Positions 9,083-17,836 of a stretch of DNA of 64,000 bases are shown here, piece after piece. This stretch comes from Rosettibacter firmus. GTDB taxonomy: Bacteria; Bacteroidota; Ignavibacteria; Ignavibacteriales; Melioribacteraceae. Location of the stretch: positions 1,522,657-1,586,656 of the forward strand of contig NZ_JAYKGJ010000001.1 in assembly GCF_036860695.1 (NCBI RefSeq), given 5' to 3'. Position 1 is the stretch's first letter. Each line of letters starts with the position of its first letter. Under the pieces are notes generated by a model. That model searched no databases and was not told where the DNA came from. It saw nothing but the letters and a program-made list of their open reading frames with translations. A program made the translations under genes and the position numbers.

Positions 9083-9888
9083 TTAAAAAATTACTTTTCC
9101 TTCTTTTTTTTCTAAATTCATTTTTAATTTTTGCACAGCATTCCGAATTTGAAAAAGTTAAAAGTCTCTATAATTCTTTTGACTATGAAAATGTAATTAA
9201 ATTTTCGAGTCCATTAATAAGTGATAAATCTCTTCCAGATTCTTTACTAATTGAAGTATATTTAATGCGTGCAGTCTCTTTTTATTCTTTGGGAAACGAA
9301 GATTCAACAAAAGAAAATTTTAAAGGTATATTAAAAATCAATAACAACTACGAAGCCGATCCTTCTAAAATTTCTCCCAAACTTATTTCACTTTTTAATA
9401 AGGTGAAACTGGAATTTCATGAATCACTAAAACCAGAAACCGCTTTAACCGATAGTCTACAAAATTATTCGATAAAGAAATCATTTGATTACTCACTTTT
9501 TAGAAATTCTTTAATAAGAAATATAATTCTTCCTGGTACTGGACAATTTTTTAGTGGCATAAAAACAAAAGGATCTATTCTTACTGCATTATCTATTATT
9601 AATCTTGCAGGAATTGGTTATTTTATAAACGATACAAACAAAAAAGAAAAAGATTATTTAAATGAGTTAGATCCCCAGCTTATTCAACATAAATATGATA
9701 TATATAATAAGTCTTATAAAACAAGAAATATTTTATTTGCTTCATATATCGTTATCTGGATTTATAGTCAACTCGATTTACTTTTCTTTAATAGTAATGA
9801 CATATTTATGAGCGAAGACATTAATGCAGAATTTAATTCATCGATTAAAATTAATGAGATAAATCTTAGCTTAAAAATTCCATTTTAA
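9079..9888 (+). CDS. Exported TPR-like protein with DUF5683-like membrane segment
   Basis: 269 residues; start overlaps the stop of the kelch gene (ATGA). A cleavable signal peptide (MIKKLLFLLFFLNSFLIFAQ) is followed by a helical TPR-like region (about 20-115; YNSFDYENVIKFSSPLI). Residues ~150-250 contain IILPGTGQFFSGIKTKGSI and two hydrophobic stretches, resembling DUF5683-type proteins of Bacteroidota. Function is unknown. Tight coupling to the kelch gene suggests the two envelope proteins work together. Confidence 0.75.
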   Translation: MIKKLLFLLFFLNSFLIFAQHSEFEKVKSLYNSFDYENVIKFSSPLISDKSLPDSLLIEVYLMRAVSFYSLGNEDSTKENFKGILKINNNYEADPSKISPKLISLFNKVKLEFHESLKPETALTDSLQNYSIKKSFDYSLFRNSLIRNIILPGTGQFFSGIKTKGSILTALSIINLAGIGYFINDTNKKEKDYLNELDPQLIQHKYDIYNKSYKTRNILFASYIVIWIYSQLDLLFFNSNDIFMSEDINAEFNSSIKINEINLSLKIPF

Positions 9889-9931
9889 ACAGGCTTCAAC
9901 ACCAATTTTATAATGAATAAATTTCGTTGTG

Positions 9932-9948
9932 TGCGAAAAAAATTCGCA
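9932..9948. repeat. Short inverted repeat TGCGAA-N5-TTCGCA
   Basis: Perfect 6-bp arms with an AAAAA loop, 44 bases after the end of the TPR-like gene. The core matches the palindrome at 2701-2726, so it may be a recurring 3'-end element of this genome. No U-tract follows. Confidence 0.4.
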
Positions 9949-10064
9949 ATAAAAATTTTATAGACTAACTGAATGTTATTAAAAAAACGAAAAAGATTAA
10001 TTTTTTGTTCTGGCATTTTAATTGCACAATGACATAACACACACAAACAAGCTCCGTCCTTAAG

Positions 10065-10110
10065 AGGCGAAGGTAAAACAAGTTTCAAATCACCTTCGCC
10101 TTTTTTATTT
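10065..10110 (+). terminator. Rho-independent terminator
   Basis: GGCGAAGGT (10066-10074) and ACCTTCGCC (10092-10100) form a perfect GC-rich 9-bp stem with a 17-base loop, followed by TTTTTTATTT. It closes the 2.8-9.9 kb gene run and insulates the downstream STAS gene. Confidence 0.88.
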
Positions 10111-10178
10111 CATATAATTAACAATAAATTTTCAAGTCTAAATGAATATTTATATATTTAATAAAAAAATTTTGGGAA

Positions 10179-10550
10179 ATGGAATTTAAAGCAGAAAAAC
10201 AAAAGGATGTCTCAATCATTCATGTATATCTAACCAGAGCTACATTAGCAAAAGCTGTAAAATTTAAAGAGTTTGCAACAGATATAATTAATGAAGGGAT
10301 TAATAAAATTATAATAGACCTAACTCTTTGTGAATATATCGATTCAACATTTTTAGGAGCTCTTGTTTCTTTATTGAAAAAAGTAAATGCTTTAGGCGGC
10401 GATATAAGGTTAGTTTATAATAAAGAAGCTCCCTCTTTAATGTTTATGATTACAAGAATGGATAAAGTATTTAAGATTTTTTCTACACTCGACGAAGCAT
10501 TAATTAGCTTTGGAATAACTCCACAAAAACCTAAGCTTGAGTGGAAATAA
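10179..10550 (+). CDS. STAS-domain anti-sigma factor antagonist
   Basis: 123-residue single STAS domain of the SpoIIAA/RsbV type. These proteins bind anti-sigma kinases and are switched by phosphorylation of a serine or threonine. The phosphorylation loop is visible as EYIDSTFLGALVSLL, followed by GGDIRLV. It is clearly paralogous to the STAS protein at 16297-16638 (EFIDSTFLGVIVNGL, GGDLKLV). The gene stands alone on the plus strand and its 3' end overlaps the convergent U32 gene by 20 bases. No RsbW-type kinase is seen next to it, so its partner lies elsewhere. Confidence 0.9.
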   Translation: MEFKAEKQKDVSIIHVYLTRATLAKAVKFKEFATDIINEGINKIIIDLTLCEYIDSTFLGALVSLLKKVNALGGDIRLVYNKEAPSLMFMITRMDKVFKIFSTLDEALISFGITPQKPKLEWK

Positions 10551-11754
10551 TTTTATAGACTTTGTCGTTTTCTCTAACAAGTTCTTTACAGGGGAAAGTA
10601 ATTTCGTTGCCTCTTTCGGCTTTTTGTAATTTGTCGTTTTCCTGCATCATTTCTTCAATTGTTAATTCTACAACTCCTGTTGTATTCCCGATTATATAAA
10701 TAGAATCACCTACGTTTAATTCCCCTGCTTCTATTTTTACATATGCAATTTTATTTTTTTTATAGTAATTCAATACTTTGCCAACGTATACTTTTCTTGT
10801 TGTTGCTTTGCTACCATAAGCATCTGTAAAACCTTCCTCTCCAGGAGTACCAAAATAAAATCCAGGTGAAAAGCCTCTATTATAAACTTTTGATAACTCT
10901 TCGAAAAATTTAGATTTAATTTCAGATGTAAGTTTATTTTCATAATATAAGTCAATTGCATTTCGATAAACAGATACAACTTTATAAATATACTCTGGAC
11001 TTCTTTTTCTTCCTTCTATCTTAAAGGCATCTATTTTTGCTTCAATCAGTCTGTCAATAAAATCAACAGTACATAAATCCTTGGGAGATAAAACATATCC
11101 ATCTCCAATTATTAAACTGAATTTTTCATCTTTATCAACAATCTCATATTCTCTTCTGCAAGGTTGTAAGCATTCTCCTCTGTTTGCACTTTTATTAAAT
11201 ACTTCGTGACTCATAAAACATCTACCGCTAATTGCAACACACATAGCTCCATGCACAAAAGTTTCTATTTCAATATCAACTTTATTTTTTATTTCTATTA
11301 TTTTATCTAAAGTACATTCTCTTGCAAGAACAATTCTTTTTGCACCAAGATTTTTATAAAACTTTGCCGCTTCAGAATTTGAAATTGAAGCCTGCGTACT
11401 AATGCAAAATGGCATTTCATATTCTTTACATTTTTGAAGAACAGATAAATCCCAGCCAATAATCATATCTATTCCAGCATCTTTTGCAGCAGATATGATT
11501 CTATCGAGTTCCTGTAGCTCATCTTCAAATATTATTGAATTTAATGTAAGGTGTGCTTTTATATTATTTTTTTTACAAATATTAGAAATCTCTTTCAAAT
11601 CTTTCAGTTCAAAATTTTTTGCCATTGCTCGCATATTGAGACTTTCAACACCAAAATAAATAGCATCTGCACCAGCTTTTATTGCTGCATTGAGCATACT
11701 CCAGTCGCCAGCAGGAGCTAAAAGTTCAGGTTTATTTTTATATTTTATTCCCAT
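10531..11754 (-). CDS. U32 family protein (TrhP/RlhA-like)
   Basis: 407 residues. U32 family members once called peptidases are now linked to hydroxylation of uridine or cytidine in tRNA or rRNA. The N-terminal barrel starts KPELLAPAGDWSMLNAAIKAGADAIYFG (28-residue region), and the family signature ETFVHGAMCVAISGRCFMS is present, with further cysteines in RGECLQPCRR that probably bind an iron-sulfur cluster. GFSPGFYFG and a C-terminal beta domain (VGKVLNYY, IKIEAGEL-like) complete the family architecture. The closest named group is YegQ/TrhP (tRNA uridine hydroxylation), but exact substrate is not certain. Confidence 0.88.
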   Translation of the reverse strand: MGIKYKNKPELLAPAGDWSMLNAAIKAGADAIYFGVESLNMRAMAKNFELKDLKEISNICKKNNIKAHLTLNSIIFEDELQELDRIISAAKDAGIDMIIGWDLSVLQKCKEYEMPFCISTQASISNSEAAKFYKNLGAKRIVLARECTLDKIIEIKNKVDIEIETFVHGAMCVAISGRCFMSHEVFNKSANRGECLQPCRREYEIVDKDEKFSLIIGDGYVLSPKDLCTVDFIDRLIEAKIDAFKIEGRKRSPEYIYKVVSVYRNAIDLYYENKLTSEIKSKFFEELSKVYNRGFSPGFYFGTPGEEGFTDAYGSKATTRKVYVGKVLNYYKKNKIAYVKIEAGELNVGDSIYIIGNTTGVVELTIEEMMQENDKLQKAERGNEITFPCKELVRENDKVYKIISTQA

Positions 11755-11825
11755 GATGTTCTAAAGTATTTAAAGTTTACTATGTAAATCTATCTATTTA
11801 ATAATAAATCTGCTTAAGGTTGTTT

Positions 11826-12950
11826 ATGCATAAAAATTTTTACCTTGCTCTACTTGGAATAGGAATAGGCGGAATTGGTTTTGGATTAATTACACCTGTT
11901 ACAGTTCTACTGCTTGAACAAAATAAAGCTCCAGCAATTATTACGGGAAGCATTACAATGGTCGGCTATTTAAGCGTGGTCATTTTTTCTCCTGTAGCAG
12001 GATTGTTAATTAATAAATATAATCTTAAAAAAGTTCTTGGTACTGGATTGTTTTTATGGTCAATAGGAGCATTAGCACATATATTCTGGTACATAATTCC
12101 ATTACTTTATTTAATAAAATTTTTGATGGGAATAGGGGGAACATTAATTTTTGTTTCAACAGAAGTTATAATAAATTATTATAGTGATGAAAATAATAGA
12201 GGAAAAAATGTTAATCTTTATGCTGTAATTTTATCGATAGGAATTGCACTCGGTTCAATTTTAATCTGGACAATTAAAATAGCTACGTGGTTGCCTTTTG
12301 TTATAGGTGCACTTGTTATGTTGTCTGTTTTTTTATTTCAAGTAATATTTTTTGAAGATATAAATGTTAATCACAATAATAGCAGAATAGCAAAAATCTC
12401 ATTTACCAGTTTACCTTTGTTGAGTATTATTGCACCAGCAGTTTATGGATTTTTTGAATCATCAATTATTGTGGTTATACCGATGTATGGTTTAAGAAAT
12501 CTGTTTAATGTAAATCAGGTTTCTTATTTTATTGCATCTTTTGTTACAGGTGGAATAGTGTTACTTTACTTTATAGGTTTTATTAGTGATATCATCAATA
12601 GACAAAAATTACTACTCTTTATTTTCTTCCTTTTGAGTAACCTGCTTATTCTACCATCTATTTATAATAATTTTATTTTTTTGATTATAACTTTCTTTCT
12701 AATCGGTGGAATGATTCCAGCAATTTATACTGTTGGATTAAGTTATACAATAGAGAAGGTCGAAAAACAATTTATAGCACAAGCAAATGGTTATTATATA
12801 ATGATGTATGGAATAGGAACAATTGCAGGACCATTTATTGGTGCATTACTGGTTGATATAAACAAGCAATTTGGTTTCTGGTTGTTTTCGGCAATTCTTT
12901 GCTTTCTCTTGTTTGCCTTTTTTAGATGGTATGGAAAACAAAATTCGTAG
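11826..12950 (+). CDS. Major facilitator superfamily transporter
   Basis: About 374 residues from the ATG at 11826, chosen over the in-frame TTG at 11820. The protein is hydrophobic throughout with about 11-12 predicted membrane spans. The family pattern includes GGIGFGLITPVTVLLL in helix 1 and the helix 4 region FLMGIGGTLIFVSTEVIINYY. The C-terminal half repeats the fold (GPFIGALLVDI). Likely an exporter or sugar/drug carrier; substrate cannot be told. Transcribed divergently from the U32 gene. Confidence 0.85.
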   Translation: MHKNFYLALLGIGIGGIGFGLITPVTVLLLEQNKAPAIITGSITMVGYLSVVIFSPVAGLLINKYNLKKVLGTGLFLWSIGALAHIFWYIIPLLYLIKFLMGIGGTLIFVSTEVIINYYSDENNRGKNVNLYAVILSIGIALGSILIWTIKIATWLPFVIGALVMLSVFLFQVIFFEDINVNHNNSRIAKISFTSLPLLSIIAPAVYGFFESSIIVVIPMYGLRNLFNVNQVSYFIASFVTGGIVLLYFIGFISDIINRQKLLLFIFFLLSNLLILPSIYNNFIFLIITFFLIGGMIPAIYTVGLSYTIEKVEKQFIAQANGYYIMMYGIGTIAGPFIGALLVDINKQFGFWLFSAILCFLLFAFFRWYGKQNS

Positions 12951-13004
12951 TATGTTTACTTGAATGATTTTATTATTTTAGAACAAAGTTAATAATCTAT
13001 TTTA

Positions 13005-14897
13005 ATGCCTAATAAGAACATAAATATAATTGAAAGTCTAAATAATATAGATACTCCAGTACTTATAAATTTTATAGATAAACATCAAATTGCCAACGAT
13101 AAGCTTAAAAACTTATTTGAAATATCATACGATCCTAATAATGATTTCTGGAATACAATAAAATTTTATGATGTACAAAATAATTTATTGACTCTCGAAG
13201 AATTACCTTTCATTAAAGCCGCAAAAGAAAAAAGAAGTATTCCTTTTTTTAGATTAAAATACCTGGATAAAAATTCTTCTGAAAAATATTTAATTGTTAA
13301 CTCAATATTTATTCAGGATAAAAGCGAAGAGTCTTTTGTTATATCCTTATTTAGTGATGTAACAAAAGAAATTGGTATTGAACAAATACTTAAAGAATCG
13401 CTTGGTAGCATACAGGCAGTTTTATATTCTACTAATGCAGATGGAAGTGAATATTATTTTATAAGTGATGCTGTACGACAACTTTTTGGATTTACTCCAG
13501 AAGAAATTTATAACAATAAATTTTTAATACTGAGAACAATCGAAAAAGAACACTTCAAAAATTTTAGAGAGTTTATTGATAAGTTAAGGACAGGTGAAGC
13601 TTCGGTAGTTGAATATAAGATGAAAGATCGCTTTGGAAAAGAACACTGGGTAAGACATACAGGAATTCCAATTATTAGAAACGAAAAAGTTATTCGTGTG
13701 GTGGGAATTATTCTGGATATTACAGAAGAAAAAATTACAAGACTTCGTCTTGAAAACTCAGAAGAAAAATTTAGAATGCTAATTGATACTGCAGACGATT
13801 TAATTTTTATATTGAATGGCTTTGGTTATTTCAATATGGTTAATAAAAATGGTGCTAATGCTCTTGGATATAGACCAGAAGAAATGATAGGAAAACATTT
13901 TTTAGACTTTGTTGATAAAGAAGATGAATCAAAAATTGCAGAAGCATTTTCAAAAATCTTAACAACTCAAGAAAAAGTTATTTTTGAAGTTTCCTTTATC
14001 GATCGATTCGAAAAGAGTATTACATTCGAAATCCACGCAAAACCAATGATTATTGATGGCGAAGTAGCTGGGATGATAAGCATAGGAAGAAATATTACAA
14101 ATAGAAAACTTTATGAACAGAAAATAAAAGAACTGAATGCAAAATTAATTGAAGCAAATAGAATTATTTCCATTGAGCGAGAAAGAGCACGACAGAAAAT
14201 CACCTTGCTCGAAGAACTAAATAAACTGAAAAGCGAATTCGTTTCGAATATTTCACACGAATTAAGAACACCACTTGCATCGGTAGTAGGTTTTGCTGAG
14301 ACCATTGCTACCGATTCTGATCTCCCAAAAGAAACCATCAAAGAATTCAGCGAAATAATTTTAAGCGAAGGCAGAAGACTTGCAAAAATAATAAATGATG
14401 TTTTGGATTTTTCAAGATTGGAAACAGGTCAAGAAGAATTAAAAAAAGAAGAATTCGAAATTCAAAAACTTATTGATGAAGTAGAATCAGATTTTAAAAA
14501 CGAAATAAATCAAAAAGAATTAGTTTTATCGAAAGAATATCCACAAAAGGAAGTTAAAATTTATGCAGATAGAAAAAGATTAAAACAGGCACTCGATAAT
14601 CTTGTTTCAAATGCAATCAAGTATACACCTAAAGGTGGAAGAATTAATTTAATGGTCAACGATTTTGAAAAAGAAATTGAAATTACAGTAAGCGATACTG
14701 GAATTGGAATACCAGAAAAAGAACTTCCCAAATTATTTCAAAAGTTTAGTAAAATTTATAGACCAAATGCACCAGTATCAGGAGCGGGAATGGGACTGGC
14801 AGTTGTTAAACAAATTATTGATTTGCATAAAGGTGTTATAAGGGTTAAGAGCGAAGAAAATAAAGGGACAACATTTATTATAAGATTACCAAAATAA
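13005..14897 (+). CDS. Multi-PAS soluble sensor histidine kinase
   Basis: 630 residues with no membrane span. An N-terminal region of uncertain fold (1-125) is followed by two PAS/PAC domains (about 130-250 with YFISDAVRQLFGFTPEE and 255-370 with NMVNKNGANALGYRPEEM). A coiled coil leads to a HisKA domain with phospho-acceptor H418 in SHELRTPL, then a HATPase domain with N box DNLVSNAIKYTPKGG, G1 SDTGIGIPE and G2 GAGMGLAVV. Its stop is 15 bases before the NtrC-type regulator, the likely cognate partner. A cytoplasmic redox or ligand signal is inferred. Confidence 0.93.
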   Translation: MPNKNINIIESLNNIDTPVLINFIDKHQIANDKLKNLFEISYDPNNDFWNTIKFYDVQNNLLTLEELPFIKAAKEKRSIPFFRLKYLDKNSSEKYLIVNSIFIQDKSEESFVISLFSDVTKEIGIEQILKESLGSIQAVLYSTNADGSEYYFISDAVRQLFGFTPEEIYNNKFLILRTIEKEHFKNFREFIDKLRTGEASVVEYKMKDRFGKEHWVRHTGIPIIRNEKVIRVVGIILDITEEKITRLRLENSEEKFRMLIDTADDLIFILNGFGYFNMVNKNGANALGYRPEEMIGKHFLDFVDKEDESKIAEAFSKILTTQEKVIFEVSFIDRFEKSITFEIHAKPMIIDGEVAGMISIGRNITNRKLYEQKIKELNAKLIEANRIISIERERARQKITLLEELNKLKSEFVSNISHELRTPLASVVGFAETIATDSDLPKETIKEFSEIILSEGRRLAKIINDVLDFSRLETGQEELKKEEFEIQKLIDEVESDFKNEINQKELVLSKEYPQKEVKIYADRKRLKQALDNLVSNAIKYTPKGGRINLMVNDFEKEIEITVSDTGIGIPEKELPKLFQKFSKIYRPNAPVSGAGMGLAVVKQIIDLHKGVIRVKSEENKGTTFIIRLPK

Positions 14898-14912
14898 ATT
14901 ACGAGGGAAGAA

Positions 14913-16283
14913 TTGGAAAAATTAATTTTTATAGTTGACGATGAAGAATCGATATTGAAAATGTTAACACATTGGTGTAAAAACCAATGGGGCTACAAAG
15001 TAAAAACATTTACTACAGGTTCAGAAGTTTTAAATGCACTTAATGAAGAACCAGATTTAATTTTGCTTGACATAATGTTGCCTGATATAAATGGTAATGA
15101 CTTATTAATTAAAATAAAACAATCTAATCCACAACTTCCAGTAATTATGCTTTCTGCTCAGGGAAGTATTGAAGTAGCGTTAGAATCAATTCGTCTTGGA
15201 GCATTTGATTACTTTCCAAAACCACTCGATAAAAATAGACTCGAATCTGCAATCAGGAATGCAATTAAAAATTATGATCTCGAAAGAGAATTAAAAAAGC
15301 TGAAAGAGAATATTCAAAAAGAATATAGTTTCGATAATATTGTATCTGCAGATAAAAAAATGCAGGAAGCTTTTCGAATGGTTTCGAGAGTTCTGGATAA
15401 TGATATAACTGTTTTAATTCAGGGAGAAAGTGGTACTGGAAAAGAATTAATTGCAAGAGCAATTCATTACAACGGGAAAAGAAAAAATGCTCCATTTGTT
15501 GTTGTAAATTGTGCTTCGATTCCACGTGAACTTTTAGAGAGTGAATTATTTGGTCACGAAAAAGGTGCATTTACAGGTGCACATCAAAGAAAAATTGGAA
15601 AGTTTGAACTTGCAAATGGAGGAACAATTTTTCTTGATGAAATTGGTGAAATGGAAATGTCTCTTCAGGCAAAAATTCTCCGTGTAATTCAACAAAAAGA
15701 ATTTGAAAGAGTTGGTGGTAACGAAGTTATTAAAACAGATGTAAGAATAATTTCTGCTACAAATAGAGATTTGAAAGAATGTGTGGATAAAAAACTTTTC
15801 CGTGAAGATCTATACTATCGATTGAGTTCATTTCCTATTTATATTCCACCACTTAGAGAAAGAAAGGGTGACATTGTTGTATTGATTGATCATTTCATTA
15901 AACAACTTAATGAAAAACTCGGGAAGAATATTAAAGGAGTTACCAAAAATGCACTAAAACTTATGTACGATTACAATTGGCCTGGCAATGTAAGAGAACT
16001 TGAAAACACACTCGAACGATGTATGATTCTTACAGATGGAGATTACATTGATGTTGATGTATTGCCAGATTCAATTACAGCTCAATCTGTTTCAATTGAT
16101 AATAAAACTGCTTTGTTTGCAGACGATTCCCCCATTATTCCAATTGAAAAACTAAAAGAGCAGGCTATACGTCATGCTCTTAAAGTAACAAATGGAAATA
16201 TTGTTGAAGCAGCAAGAAAACTTAAAATTGGTAGAGCAACATTATATCGTTTAATAGATAAATATAAATTAAACAGAAATTAA
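14913..16283 (+). CDS. NtrC-type sigma-54 dependent response regulator
   Basis: 456 residues. Starts at a TTG preceded by GAGGGAAG, the only start that keeps the full receiver domain. Receiver 1-120 with DD (9-10) and phospho-acceptor D53 in LILLDIMLP. The AAA+ domain has Walker A GESGTGKE (~171), GAFTGA, and Walker B FLDEIGEM. The C-terminal Fis helix-turn-helix is NIVEAARKLKIGRATLYRLI. It should activate sigma-54 promoters when phosphorylated by the upstream PAS kinase (inferred from adjacency). The downstream STAS gene begins 13 bases later. Confidence 0.95.
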   Translation: MEKLIFIVDDEESILKMLTHWCKNQWGYKVKTFTTGSEVLNALNEEPDLILLDIMLPDINGNDLLIKIKQSNPQLPVIMLSAQGSIEVALESIRLGAFDYFPKPLDKNRLESAIRNAIKNYDLERELKKLKENIQKEYSFDNIVSADKKMQEAFRMVSRVLDNDITVLIQGESGTGKELIARAIHYNGKRKNAPFVVVNCASIPRELLESELFGHEKGAFTGAHQRKIGKFELANGGTIFLDEIGEMEMSLQAKILRVIQQKEFERVGGNEVIKTDVRIISATNRDLKECVDKKLFREDLYYRLSSFPIYIPPLRERKGDIVVLIDHFIKQLNEKLGKNIKGVTKNALKLMYDYNWPGNVRELENTLERCMILTDGDYIDVDVLPDSITAQSVSIDNKTALFADDSPIIPIEKLKEQAIRHALKVTNGNIVEAARKLKIGRATLYRLIDKYKLNRN

Positions 16284-16296
16284 ATATGGAGCTTTT

Positions 16297-16638
16297 ATGA
16301 GTATATCAGAAGAAATAATTGGCGATATTGTTATTGAAACAATAAATTCTAATAGAGCTACATTAATCGAATCAGAAAACTTAAAAAAGCTGATATATGA
16401 TAAAGTTGAAAAAGGTTATAAGAAAATTATAATTGACTTAAGTAATGCTGAATTCATAGATTCAACTTTTCTTGGAGTAATTGTTAATGGACTTAAGAAA
16501 GTTGTAAGTCTTGGTGGTGATTTAAAACTTGTAGGATTTAAACCAGCTGTTCGTTCTATGTTTGAATTAACACGCTTATTTAGAGTTTTTGAATCTTATC
16601 CTGAATTACAATCAGCATTAAAAAGTTTTCAGAAATAA
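16297..16638 (+). CDS. STAS-domain anti-sigma factor antagonist
   Basis: 113-residue single STAS domain with the phosphorylation loop EFIDSTFLGVIVNGLKKV and GGDLKLVGF. Preceded by a GGAG site 7 bases before ATG. It is paralogous to the STAS protein at 10179 and is followed 24 bases later by a receiver-SpoIIE phosphatase, the enzyme class that dephosphorylates such proteins. This supports a partner-switching circuit controlled by a response regulator. The matching anti-sigma kinase is not in the window. Confidence 0.92.
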   Translation: MSISEEIIGDIVIETINSNRATLIESENLKKLIYDKVEKGYKKIIIDLSNAEFIDSTFLGVIVNGLKKVVSLGGDLKLVGFKPAVRSMFELTRLFRVFESYPELQSALKSFQK

Positions 16639-16662
16639 TATGGAGTTATAAAGTAATCTACT

Positions 16663-17805
16663 ATGGTCGAAAATAAATTTTCTGGAAAAATTCTACTCGT
16701 GGAAGATGAATTTAATATTGCAAAACTTTTAATACACAATTTAAGTAAAGCTGGTTTTGAGTGTGAACACGCAAATAATGGAATAGAAGGATTGAAATTA
16801 GCTCACGAGATTAAACCAGATTTAATTATAAGTGATATTATGATGCCAGAAATGGATGGTTTTGAATTTAGAAGAGAATTATTAAAAGATCAGGAGCTAA
16901 AAAAAATTCCTTTTGTATTTCTTACAGCAAAAGGAGCAGAAGAAGATATTCTTAAAGGTTATGATTTAGATATAGAAGATTATATTATTAAAACATCCAG
17001 TCCAAAAGTTATTATTGCTAAAGTTTCTGCTATTCTAAAAAGTCTTGAGAAAGAAAGATCAAAAGTTGTGGACGAAGTACAAAAAGCTGCCGATACAATG
17101 GTTGCAACTGTTGTGCCTGATGCTCCACCAAAATTTGAAGGTCTAAAAATAAATCAGTGGTATCAACCTTTCAAAAATGTACCTGGCGGAGATTTTATCG
17201 ATTATTTCAGTATTGACGAGAATAATTTTGTTGCAATTCTTGGTGATGTTATGGGCAAAAGATGGGGTGCATGGTATTTTGCTGTTGCTTATGCGGGATA
17301 TGTAAGAAGTGCAGTTCGTTTTGTACTTCAATCAACTCAAGAATATAAACCAAGTGAAATACTTCAGAAAGTTAACGAAGCCGTGTATAACGATGAAAGA
17401 ATATCAGAAGTTTTTATTACACTTTCAATTGTTGTTATTGACACAAAAAATAAAATTGCAAAATATTCTGGAGCAGGAGATTTACCTATAATTTATAAAT
17501 CATCAGACCAGACCAAATTGATTCAATCAAGTGGTTTATTACTTGGTTTTAGTCTTTCAGGTCAATATGAAGATAATGAAATAAAATTGACGGAAGGAGA
17601 TGAAATAATTTTACTTACAGATGGTATAACTGAATCAAGAAATAAAAATGGTGAACAGTATGGACAGGATCGGTTATTGAAATTTATTAGTTCATTATCT
17701 TTAAATGACAACACAGTTGAAGCTCTGAAATCTGAAATCATGAAATTTACAGATGGAGAACTTGAAGACGATGCAAGTGTAATTTCAATAAAACTTTCTA
17801 CATGA
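16663..17805 (+). CDS. Response regulator with SpoIIE-type PP2C phosphatase output
   Basis: 380 residues. Receiver domain (1-125) with acidic pocket EDE and phospho-acceptor D58 in LIISDIMMPEMDG; a helical linker; PP2C/SpoIIE domain from about 155 (QWYQPFKNVPGGDFIDYF, ILGDVMG, LLTDGITESRN, DDASVISI). The metal-binding aspartates in GGDF, GDVMG, TDGI and DDAS are all present. The motif usually GDVxGHG reads GDVMGKRW, an unusual variant. The likely substrate is the phosphorylated STAS protein encoded just before it. This links two-component input to a partner-switching output. Confidence 0.92.
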   Translation: MVENKFSGKILLVEDEFNIAKLLIHNLSKAGFECEHANNGIEGLKLAHEIKPDLIISDIMMPEMDGFEFRRELLKDQELKKIPFVFLTAKGAEEDILKGYDLDIEDYIIKTSSPKVIIAKVSAILKSLEKERSKVVDEVQKAADTMVATVVPDAPPKFEGLKINQWYQPFKNVPGGDFIDYFSIDENNFVAILGDVMGKRWGAWYFAVAYAGYVRSAVRFVLQSTQEYKPSEILQKVNEAVYNDERISEVFITLSIVVIDTKNKIAKYSGAGDLPIIYKSSDQTKLIQSSGLLLGFSLSGQYEDNEIKLTEGDEIILLTDGITESRNKNGEQYGQDRLLKFISSLSLNDNTVEALKSEIMKFTDGELEDDASVISIKLST

Positions 17806-17836
17806 GAATTATTACAATAAAATTTACAATTCTAAA

